DNA of 64,000 nucleotides from Niabella ginsenosidivorans (GTDB taxonomy: Bacteria > Bacteroidota > Bacteroidia > Chitinophagales > Chitinophagaceae), in contig NZ_CP015772.1 in the NCBI RefSeq assembly GCF_001654455.1, positions 4,650,001-4,714,000 on the forward strand. Reading direction: 5' to 3'. The position numbers and the translations under genes are program-made. This document shows positions 9,434 to 16,729 of this stretch, piece by piece (position 1 is the first letter of the stretch; each line of letters starts with the position of its first letter). The notes beneath the pieces are model-generated. The model searched no databases. It saw only the letters and a list, made by a program, of their open reading frames with translations, and was not told the DNA's origin.

Positions 9434-9916
9434 ATGAACAGCAGTACGCGGAACAGAACGCTGATTTTTATAATTCTTTTACTACTGGTTACAAATATTG
9501 CGTTGCTCGCGTATACCTGTGCTTTTTCAAAAAGGCATCCGGGCGAAAAGATGAAGGATGGCTTTACCAATGCCCTGAAAAATGAGGTAGGGTTTTCAGA
9601 TAACCAGATACAGCAGTTTACAGCATTAAAAGAAAAACACTGGGCCGAAGCCAGGGCCGATATGGACCGTATCCGCAATATAAGACAGGAGCTGTTTGAT
9701 CTTACAAAAACCGCAAATGTTCCGGACAGCCTGGTTATGCAATATGCAGATTCCATTGCCGCTTTACAGAAAAGCGTTGAGATCAATACCTTCCATCATT
9801 TTAAAGCAGCCCGTCAGATCTGCACTCCCGAACAGCAGCCAAAATACGATTCCCTGATGAAAAAGATCATTAAACAGGGACGCCCCGGACGCCCGGGTGG
9901 CCCTCCTCCTAAATAA
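9434..9916 (+). CDS. Spy/CpxP-like periplasmic protein, membrane-anchored
   Basis: A 160-residue protein with one N-terminal hydrophobic segment (residues 9-29), which acts as an anchor or uncleaved signal. The rest is an all-helical periplasmic part: FTNALKNEVGFSDNQIQQFTALKEKHW, then ARADMDRIRNIRQELFDL and IAALQKSVEINTFHHFKAARQICTPEQQPKYDSLMKKI. A loose LTxxQ-type theme (FSDNQIQQF, CTPEQQPKY) resembles Spy/CpxP chaperones and periplasmic metal-sensor-like proteins. The C-terminus is a GRPGRPGGPPPK tail, echoing the Gly/Pro tail of the barrel protein in the same cluster. Chaperone or metal-sensing roles are inferred from family resemblance. Confidence 0.8.
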   Translation: MNSSTRNRTLIFIILLLLVTNIALLAYTCAFSKRHPGEKMKDGFTNALKNEVGFSDNQIQQFTALKEKHWAEARADMDRIRNIRQELFDLTKTANVPDSLVMQYADSIAALQKSVEINTFHHFKAARQICTPEQQPKYDSLMKKIIKQGRPGRPGGPPPK

Positions 9917-9995
9917 AATCAGTATCTTGCAACGTTCTTACCTGCTAAACACCTCTTATAACAGATCGTTTAAGTATTTATTATAATTTAGTAAC

Positions 9996-10376
9996 ATGAG
10001 AGTCCGATTAATGCTGATAATGAGCCTGTTTGTTATTTTGAGCAGCTTCATAAGTGCGCATGGGCAAAAAAGCGTCAGTGAAAAGGTCAGCAATGCCCTG
10101 GCAAAGTTTGATGCTGTCATTAAACCCGATAAAGCAAAACGGAGCAGTATTGAAACCATTTTTACCGATTTTTATACCGCCCATGAAAAATTGCGCAGCA
10201 ATATACAGGGCGCTGCATCTGATAACCGTCAACCCCTGCAACAGGATTATCAAAGTATCCGTAAACAAAATGAAAGCCTTTTTGCGGATCGCGACAATCG
10301 TTTAAAAAAGGTTCTGAGCACAGAGGAGTTTAAAAAATGGAAGGATGAAATAGAGCCATCCCTGCGAAAAAAATGA
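9996..10376 (+). CDS. small secreted helical protein (Spy/CpxP-like)
   Basis: A 126-residue exported protein with a signal peptide (residues 1-23, ending SAHGQ). The mature protein is entirely helical and charged, with Lys/Asp/Ser-rich helices (VSNALAKFDAVIKPDKAKRSSIETIFTDFY) and a C-terminal KKVLSTEEFKKWKDEIEPSLRKK. The pattern of an early helix hairpin with a late LSTEEFKKW motif resembles Spy/CpxP and DUF4890-like periplasmic proteins. It is the last same-strand gene of the sigma-factor cluster, 79 bp after the previous one, and ends 9 bp before a convergent gene. Confidence 0.7.
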   Translation: MRVRLMLIMSLFVILSSFISAHGQKSVSEKVSNALAKFDAVIKPDKAKRSSIETIFTDFYTAHEKLRSNIQGAASDNRQPLQQDYQSIRKQNESLFADRDNRLKKVLSTEEFKKWKDEIEPSLRKK

Positions 10377-10385
10377 CCGCAGTTC

Positions 10386-11555
10386 CTACTCAACAGCAAA
10401 TACATATAACTCGTCTGTGTATGGAAGTTTTGGATGCTCCTGTATAATAGCCAGTTGCCGACCGTTGCCGGACCAGGCTGCTGCATACACTTCTTTTTGA
10501 GGCAGCGGGAGCCGGGTTTGGGAAAAATCACTGATCCTCAGCACAAAACATGAAAGGCTGCTGTCTACATATGCCATAAATTTCCCGTCGGGGCTCAGGT
10601 ACGCCTTTGTAAAGTCAAAATTAACCGGTTTTTTAGATACCGTTCTGCCATTCTCAAACTGCACGATATAACTGGTATCTTCCGTCATCAGATGTTGATC
10701 ATCCAGGTAAATTACTTTTTTCCCCGGCAGTAAAGCAAATTTATAATCAAGGTTATTAAATTGCCTGATCCCGAAGTCCTGTAATGTATCTTTACCACGC
10801 ATCAGCAAATGAGCATACTCACCTGCAATACCAGATGCCGAGTCCTGCGGACTGTACAGTATATAGGAATAATCCTTCCCCGTTCCGTATACACCGCCGA
10901 TCAGATCGTACAACCGGTACCGGATTTTGGCCCCTCTGAGCAGTTCCTCTTTTTTTGTTAAAAGGTTCAGCCGGTGCAGGGCGATACCTCCTGCAAAAGG
11001 CCCGTTTACTGCATCACCGGTTTTATACAGAATATGTACAGAATCGGTAAACACCGGATCCAGCAGAAAGTCTTTTGCCAGGGGAGCGGCTGCTACCATG
11101 GCTTTCTTACCTTTAATATTCAGCACTTTTAGATCATTGCTCCTTAACGCATCTGCCGTAATTTTTGCTCCTGCTATGGCGTTTACCTGGTGCGCGTATA
11201 CCAGGCGATTGCCATTAGGAGAAAAATGCGGCGACCAGCCGTAGTCGATTAACAGCAAATGCCGGTTATCTAGGTTCAGCAAGGATACAACGGGGTCTCC
11301 GTAACGACCGGAATCCCGGTTCTTATTCAGCAGGCTCTCAGTAGCCCTGTCTTCTTTAAAACCGGTTTTCAGGGTGGCCGAATCAGCCGGGTTGATCCGC
11401 TTTACAAAAGCAAGTTCATCTCCTTCAGGGCTTAACACCACACTTTGAATAATATGGCTGTTCTGAAACCAATTTAATTGCAATTGTACCCTGGGCTGCT
11501 GAGCCCGGGACCACAGGGTAAGGAAAACAAGAAAAACAGAAAAGGCGAACTTCAT
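10386..11555 (-). CDS. secreted beta-propeller protein (TolB/PD40-like)
   Basis: A 389-residue exported protein with a short signal peptide (residues 1-18, ending SRAQ). The mature part repeats the WD40-like/PD40 blade signature: SVVLSPEGDELAFV, GWSPHFSPNGNRLVYAH, KAYLSPDGKFMAYVDSS and AAWSGNGRQLAIIQEHP. These match the SPDGxxLAF theme of TolB-type propellers. No peptidase domain follows, so it is not a prolyl oligopeptidase. The probable role is periplasmic binding or scaffolding; the partner is unknown. It faces the Spy-like genes head to head and reads away from its own upstream neighbour, the HAD gene. Confidence 0.75.
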   Translation of the reverse strand: MKFAFSVFLVFLTLWSRAQQPRVQLQLNWFQNSHIIQSVVLSPEGDELAFVKRINPADSATLKTGFKEDRATESLLNKNRDSGRYGDPVVSLLNLDNRHLLLIDYGWSPHFSPNGNRLVYAHQVNAIAGAKITADALRSNDLKVLNIKGKKAMVAAAPLAKDFLLDPVFTDSVHILYKTGDAVNGPFAGGIALHRLNLLTKKEELLRGAKIRYRLYDLIGGVYGTGKDYSYILYSPQDSASGIAGEYAHLLMRGKDTLQDFGIRQFNNLDYKFALLPGKKVIYLDDQHLMTEDTSYIVQFENGRTVSKKPVNFDFTKAYLSPDGKFMAYVDSSLSCFVLRISDFSQTRLPLPQKEVYAAAWSGNGRQLAIIQEHPKLPYTDELYVFAVE

Positions 11556-11606
11556 TCACAAAAGCATTTAACAACCTACAGGTATATGCGGGTTAAGTTA
11601 AGCTTT

Positions 11607-12443
11607 TTATTGCCGGAACCTGTTTTTTTCAACCGGGTTTTTATTGAAAAAAAGGGGATTCTCCAGTATTTTAACAATTGTTTGCAGCACCCCGTTATTA
11701 TTGTTATCCAGCTCAGTAATAAAAGAAGCCGCGTTCAGAATGCCTGGATGAGCATTTTTCATAGCAAAGCTGTACTTTGCGGTTTGCATCATTTCAAGAT
11801 CATTCATATAATCACCAAAAACCATTGTTTCATTAAATCCAATGCCCAGGCGCTGCTGCAGCAACCGGACGGCGGTTCCTTTGTTTGCGTCACAGGCGGT
11901 AAAGTCAAGCCACCGCTCTCCCGCAACTGCTACTTTATACTCGTTTTCAAATTTTTTAAAATGAGGATAGCTGTTTGTTTCCGCATTTTGCAGATCGCAT
12001 AAGGAAACTTTCAGCACCGGTTCTGAAACCCTGGTAAGATCATCAACCATCTGGTAAGACTGGTAATATTGAAGCGCCTGTTCTAAAAGTGCTTCATTAT
12101 GATCTTCCATATACGCTTTTCCCATCCCGCAAAGCACGGGGTAAACATCTGCCAGACCGCGGGAAGCTTTAACAAGCGTAGCTACGATTTGCGGATCCAG
12201 CATTTTGATCAAAAGCGCCTCTTCATTATAGCTAACATAGCTGCCGTTATCTGACAGAAAATAGGTATGCTTCTTTATGGGCTGAAAAAGCCGCGTCAGA
12301 TTATGATGTGGCCGGCCACTGGCTATGCAAAATACAATCCCAAGTTCCCTCAATGTTTTTTCAAACTCCCAGAAGTCGGGAGGCAGCTCTTTATTATCAT
12401 TCAATAACGATCCATCTAAATCTGTCACAATCAATTTTATCAT
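11607..12443 (-). CDS. Cof-type HAD-superfamily phosphatase
   Basis: A 278-residue cytoplasmic phosphatase of the HAD IIB (Cof/YbiV) group, which dephosphorylates sugar phosphates, flavin precursors or similar small molecules. Motif I is VTDLDGSL with the Asp nucleophile at residue 8 and the acid/base Asp at 10. Motif II is ASGRP near residue 42, the motif III lysine is in NKGTAV (188) and motif IV is GDYMND (Asp211, Asp215). The C2-type cap lies between about residues 80 and 185. A run of Asn (LDNNNNGV) near the C-terminus is typical of this family's GVAxxI region. Substrate cannot be predicted. Confidence 0.9.
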   Translation of the reverse strand: MIKLIVTDLDGSLLNDNKELPPDFWEFEKTLRELGIVFCIASGRPHHNLTRLFQPIKKHTYFLSDNGSYVSYNEEALLIKMLDPQIVATLVKASRGLADVYPVLCGMGKAYMEDHNEALLEQALQYYQSYQMVDDLTRVSEPVLKVSLCDLQNAETNSYPHFKKFENEYKVAVAGERWLDFTACDANKGTAVRLLQQRLGIGFNETMVFGDYMNDLEMMQTAKYSFAMKNAHPGILNAASFITELDNNNNGVLQTIVKILENPLFFNKNPVEKNRFRQ

Positions 12444-12638
12444 AAATAACTACACGGGTTCTATTATAAAAGGCCAAAAATATCAAACCCACAGCAAATC
12501 ACTTAAAAACAGCGAAGATTTGACCTGGATCAATTTTTTAACCCTGCAAAATGATGGGTTTATCGAAAAATGCGGATGGTTCATCTAAAAAGCATTCAAG
12601 GGCCTGCTACTTAATAATAACATTGTGCCTCAAAGATC

Positions 12639-13844
12639 ATGTCAGTACCAATAAACCATAGATTGCAACATCGAATTTTTGAAGTAGATGGATTGAAAGG
12701 ATTAGCCATTTTTGCCATCCTCATCTATCATTTTGTTACGCAATTTAACCTGCAGGTAGTTCCAGACGTATCGGCCCCTGCTCTTTTAAAGTCGGATGCA
12801 TGGGTTGCCAAAATTTCATCGTCTTTATTGTTTGGTAAAATTTATCCAGTTTTTTCCCTGCTTTTTGGGTTTACTTTCTTTTTACAAACAAAAAGGCAAA
12901 AAGAAAAGGGTACTTATACTACGCAAAAAGCAATCCGAAGAGCCTGTCTGCTTTTTGCATTCGGCGCTTTAAACAGTTTATTTTTTCCTGATGGGGATAT
13001 ACTGGTTATGTATGCAATTATGGGGTTATTACTGATCCCTTTAAGCCGGTTAAGCACCCGTGCACTGGCTATAATTGCCGTTATATTATTTTTACAGCCT
13101 TTCCAGTTGTACTACATTTTCAAAACTGCTGCAGATCCTCATTATGTATTTCCCCCTGTTTATTCAGATGTTCTGAAGAAGGAAATTATTACCACCTTAC
13201 AGGAAGGGTCACTGGGGAAAATCTTACTTACCAATATCACCAAAGGCCCGCTGGCAAGCATGGTATGGTCTTTTGAAAGCGGAAGGCTTACACAAATGCC
13301 GGGAATGTTCCTTTGCGGCGTTATTGCAGGCAGAATGTCCGTCTTTGATACCACGAAATACAATAAAAAATTCTGGTTAAGTGTATTGTTCTTCTCTTTT
13401 TTATTGTTTTTTATTATCTATACGCAAAAACACTACTTTATAACGCGGGATTCAACAGAAGCGTTCAAAAACTGTGTTTCCCTTACCTTTTCCCTTTGGC
13501 TTAATTTATTCTTTTCATTCGGCCTGGTTGCTTTATTTATTATACTCTTTAATACTACGTTCCAAAAAACGCTTTTTCCTTTTACTTATCTGGGAAAGAT
13601 GAGTTTAACCAATTATATAGTACAGTCCATTATTGGATCCCTATTCTTTTTCCCATTCGGGCTCAACCTTGCCAGTAAAATAGGTGTTACCGGCAGTTTT
13701 TTATTAAGTATTCCTATTGGGTTATTCCTGATCATCTTTTCAAAATGCTGGCTGCAGAAGCATGCTCATGGGCCGCTTGAATACATATGGTCAAAGCTCA
13801 GCGCTATTCAAAACATAAAACTCAATTACACACATAAAAATTAA
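12639..13844 (+). CDS. DUF418-type polytopic membrane protein
   Basis: A 401-residue inner-membrane protein with roughly ten hydrophobic helices. The opening EVDGLKGLAIFAILIYHFV matches the DUF418/acyltransferase-3-like start RxxxLDxLRGxAxxGIL. The pattern SLLFGKIYPVFSLLFGFTFFLQ followed by RRACLLFAFGALN is characteristic of DUF418. A C-terminal domain has LGKMSLTNYIVQSIIGSLFF, also a family hallmark. The function of DUF418 is not established. The next gene starts 8 bp after the stop, so the two are almost certainly co-transcribed and may act together at the envelope. Confidence 0.85.
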   Translation: MSVPINHRLQHRIFEVDGLKGLAIFAILIYHFVTQFNLQVVPDVSAPALLKSDAWVAKISSSLLFGKIYPVFSLLFGFTFFLQTKRQKEKGTYTTQKAIRRACLLFAFGALNSLFFPDGDILVMYAIMGLLLIPLSRLSTRALAIIAVILFLQPFQLYYIFKTAADPHYVFPPVYSDVLKKEIITTLQEGSLGKILLTNITKGPLASMVWSFESGRLTQMPGMFLCGVIAGRMSVFDTTKYNKKFWLSVLFFSFLLFFIIYTQKHYFITRDSTEAFKNCVSLTFSLWLNLFFSFGLVALFIILFNTTFQKTLFPFTYLGKMSLTNYIVQSIIGSLFFFPFGLNLASKIGVTGSFLLSIPIGLFLIIFSKCWLQKHAHGPLEYIWSKLSAIQNIKLNYTHKN

Positions 13845-13852
13845 CGTCAATT

Positions 13853-15220
13853 ATGAAAAAAGTCCTACTACTTCTTCTTACCATTGCTCTTGCAAAAATA
13901 TCCTACAACCAGGATGTTGTTTATACGGTAAACAACTGGAACAGCACCCAGATAACTCAGTATACGGGGATTAACCCTTCTACCGGCACCTATACCGGCA
14001 GCACTACCAAATTCGGCGACGTTTCATCATCCGCTATGGGTATGAACACCGCCGGGTACCTTTATTATATTCCTGTAAGCACCAATACAGGCGACTTTGA
14101 AGTATATTCCACGGCAACCCCATCTGCCGGAAATCCCTATCCATCTGCTACAGAAGTACTTTCCGCGGATATGAATGGTTCATCTGACGAAGAGATTTAC
14201 TTCAGAAGGCTTGGCATAAGAGCAGACGGATGGGCCTACATGGTTTTATCAGGGGCCACCGGAAACATCTACATGGCACGTTTCAAGACCTATCCTGACG
14301 GATCAGCCAGTGATTTTGAAAACCTGGGAACGATTACTCTGGACGATGGCAGCGCAGGCAGCGAATTTAACAATGGGGATCTTGTTTTTGATGAAACCGG
14401 TAATATGTTCATAATGGTGAACCAGGACACTGGTGGCGGTACAACAAAACTTTATATGATCACTCCTGCCGCTCTTAATGCAGCAACAGGCCCTGCTTCT
14501 GTTACACAGGCAGCCTTTAAGTGGAACGTAAAAGATGCGGATGGCGACAATTTTGGCCAGGCAGTTACAGGCCTTGCCATGTCTTCAACAGGAGGTTTCT
14601 ATCTTTCCGCACAGGGCGGGGCAGGAAGCTCGGACGCAGGCCTGTTCTATCTTGATCCAACTACAGCTAATGCCACTACTAAAGAGGTAAACGTAACAAA
14701 GCTCATTTCTACAGAACCGGGCATGGCCGATGTTGCTACTAATTATTATGCTTCTACCATTCTGCCGGTTAGCTTTGGTTCCATAAGCGCAAGCATCACA
14801 GGCAATCAGTTACAGGTAAACTGGACAACAGAAACAGAAACCAACAATGACCATTTTGAAATATGGGTTTCTCAGGATGGGAAAACATTTGCAAAGGCAG
14901 GAGAAGTTGCCTCCAAAGCCTCTAACGGAACTTCAACGCAAAGCATTGCTTATTCCTATAGCACACCGGCTGGCAAAGCAGTTTCTTTACTGGGGCTTTC
15001 CATCTTTGCATTAGGCCTGATGACCCTGTTCTTTACCAAAAAGAACAAAGCGCTGCTGGTGTTCATTGCCTTTGCCGGGCTGGGGGTTACTTCCTGCAGT
15101 AAACATTCAGAACAAATAGACACAACCGGCAACGGTAAATTGTTTGTGAAAATTATTCAGGTAGACAAAGATGGCAAACAATCTTCCTCTAAAGTAGTTA
15201 CAGCTTACAAGGCTGACTAG
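13853..15220 (+). CDS. secreted propeller-like protein with C-terminal membrane segment and internal lipobox
   Basis: A 455-residue protein. It opens with a signal peptide (residues 1-20). Residues 20-300 are a Gly/Ser/Thr-rich repeat region reading like a beta-propeller (TKLYMITPAALNAATG, GLFYLDPTTANA). From about 303 comes an FN3/Ig-like module common in Bacteroidota surface proteins (LPVSFGSISASITGNQLQVN, NNDHFEIWVSQDGKTF). Then there is a hydrophobic helix (about 376-394), a short KKNK linker, and a second hydrophobic stretch ending GLGVTSC at Cys415, just like a lipoprotein signal. About 40 mature-looking residues follow (GKLFVKIIQVDKDGKQ). Adjacent to DUF418. Function unknown. Confidence 0.8.
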   Translation: MKKVLLLLLTIALAKISYNQDVVYTVNNWNSTQITQYTGINPSTGTYTGSTTKFGDVSSSAMGMNTAGYLYYIPVSTNTGDFEVYSTATPSAGNPYPSATEVLSADMNGSSDEEIYFRRLGIRADGWAYMVLSGATGNIYMARFKTYPDGSASDFENLGTITLDDGSAGSEFNNGDLVFDETGNMFIMVNQDTGGGTTKLYMITPAALNAATGPASVTQAAFKWNVKDADGDNFGQAVTGLAMSSTGGFYLSAQGGAGSSDAGLFYLDPTTANATTKEVNVTKLISTEPGMADVATNYYASTILPVSFGSISASITGNQLQVNWTTETETNNDHFEIWVSQDGKTFAKAGEVASKASNGTSTQSIAYSYSTPAGKAVSLLGLSIFALGLMTLFFTKKNKALLVFIAFAGLGVTSCSKHSEQIDTTGNGKLFVKIIQVDKDGKQSSSKVVTAYKAD

Positions 15221-15240
15221 AATAAAGCAAAATTATAGCC

Positions 15241-15280
15241 AAAAGGGCCGCTCCTGTTATTGGGCGGCTTCTTTGTTTTT
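15241..15280 (+). terminator. probable Rho-independent terminator
   Basis: An imperfect hairpin with GCCGC/GCGGC core (15247-15251 with 15264-15268) and a T-rich run follows the stop of the secreted propeller gene by about 25 bp. Confidence 0.6.
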
Positions 15281-15437
15281 ATCAGACCTGTGTATCCTGC
15301 AATGACTGTCATTATTTCACATGCTGAGCGCATCCTTTTTTAATAACAGAGAACATATAAAGAGCATGTATCAAAGGTTTTTGAAGACTCCGGGAATCGC
15401 GCAGTTTATACTGTATTCCATCACCCTATCAAATAAA

Positions 15438-15467
15438 AAAAGAGGCTGTCTGTAAAACAACCTCTTT
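15438..15467 (-). terminator. Rho-independent terminator
   Basis: A stem of about 11 bp with one mismatch (AAAGAGG core) is flanked by A/T runs. It lies 24 bp past the stop of the leftward deoxyhypusine-synthase-like gene. Confidence 0.7.
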
Positions 15468-15490
15468 AAATTAACTATTGCACTTGCAGC

Positions 15491-16465
15491 TTACCAACCC
15501 AATATCCATGCAAACATCAGCGGCGCTACAATAGTGGCATCACTTTCTACAATAAATTTAGGTGTATCAATATCCAATTTTCCCCAGGTGATCTTTTCAT
15601 TGGGAACCGCGCCGGAGTAAGAGCCGTAGGACGTAGTGCTGTCGCTGATCTGGCAAAAATAGCTCCAGAACGGGACATCGTGCCATTCCAGGTCCTGATA
15701 CATCATCGGTACTACGCAAATAGGAAAATCACCAGCAATGCCTCCGGCAATCTGGAAAAAGCCAACGCCTTTCCCGCCACTGTTGTTCCGGTACCAATCA
15801 GCCAGCCAGGTCATATATTCAATACCGCTTTTAACCGTATTTGCCTTTAACTCACCTTTGATTACATAGCTTGCAAAAATGTTACCGGTAGTGCTGTCTT
15901 CCCAGCCCGGCACTACAATCGGGATGTTTTTTTGCGCCGCGGCAACAATCCAGCTGTTTTTCGGGTCTATTTCATAATACTGTTCCAGGTCCCCGCTCAG
16001 CACCGTTTTATATAAGAATTCATGCGGAAAATAACGCGCTCCCTTTGCTTCAGCCTCTTTCCATTGCCGGTACAAATGTTGCTGCAAACGACGGAACGCT
16101 TCTTCTTCAGGAATACAGGTATCCGTAACCCGGTTATAATGATTTTCCAGCAAATCCCATTCTTCTTTAGGGGTCAGGTCCCGGTAATTGGGAACACGTT
16201 TGTAGTGTGAGTGCGCCACAAGGTTCATTACGTCCTCTTCCAGGTTGGCTCCTGTGCAGGAAATGATCTGCACTTTATCCTGACGGATCATTTCGGCCAG
16301 GGAAATGCCCAGCTCGGCTGTACTCATTGCCCCTGCCAGCGTAATCATCATTTTGCCACCGGCATTCATGTGGGCCTCATACGCTTTTGCAGCATCAATC
16401 AATGCAGCAGCGTTAAAATGTCTGTAGTGATGCTCAATAAACTGAGAAACAGGTCCTTTACTCAT
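15491..16465 (-). CDS. deoxyhypusine synthase family protein
   Basis: A 324-residue cytoplasmic enzyme of the deoxyhypusine synthase fold. Eukaryotic and archaeal members transfer the aminobutyl group of spermidine to a lysine of eIF5A using NAD. Visible features: a Rossmann-like core (MMITLAGAMSTAELGISLAEMIRQ), SCTGANLEEDV, IPIVVPGWEDSTTGNIFAS, and the C-terminal active-site region EKITWGKLDI, whose lysine (about residue 296) aligns with the catalytic lysine of DHS. Bacteria have no eIF5A, so the substrate is probably a small amine (as in homospermidine synthase) or an unknown protein. The gene has its own terminator and is divergent from mutL. Confidence 0.88.
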   Translation of the reverse strand: MSKGPVSQFIEHHYRHFNAAALIDAAKAYEAHMNAGGKMMITLAGAMSTAELGISLAEMIRQDKVQIISCTGANLEEDVMNLVAHSHYKRVPNYRDLTPKEEWDLLENHYNRVTDTCIPEEEAFRRLQQHLYRQWKEAEAKGARYFPHEFLYKTVLSGDLEQYYEIDPKNSWIVAAAQKNIPIVVPGWEDSTTGNIFASYVIKGELKANTVKSGIEYMTWLADWYRNNSGGKGVGFFQIAGGIAGDFPICVVPMMYQDLEWHDVPFWSYFCQISDSTTSYGSYSGAVPNEKITWGKLDIDTPKFIVESDATIVAPLMFAWILGW

Positions 16466-16678
16466 ATCTTTTTGAATTTATCCGTTTCCGCCAGTCGGCG
16501 GAACACAGTGCGAGTGGCAAAAATACAGCAATCGGGCGCAAATCACCTTTCAATCAGGGAAAGCTTTATAAAATAATGACCTCCCGGATAAAAATACATC
16601 CTTCTTCCCAACCGGCTTTGTCTGATATCCGGAGCACGCCCGGCTAATAATGATTCCTCCCCAGTGGTTGGAGGAGGC

Positions 16679-16708
16679 ATTGAGGATGCAGTAAAAAATG
16701 TACCTTTA
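16679..16708 (+). promoter_or_regulatory. candidate mutL promoter
   Basis: ATTG (16679-16682), an 18-bp spacer and TACCTTTA (16701-16708) approximate the Bacteroidota -33/-7 consensus. They lie 22 bp before the GTG start of mutL. Pattern match only. Confidence 0.4.
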
Positions 16709-16729
16709 CCGGCTAAATTGTAAGATACT

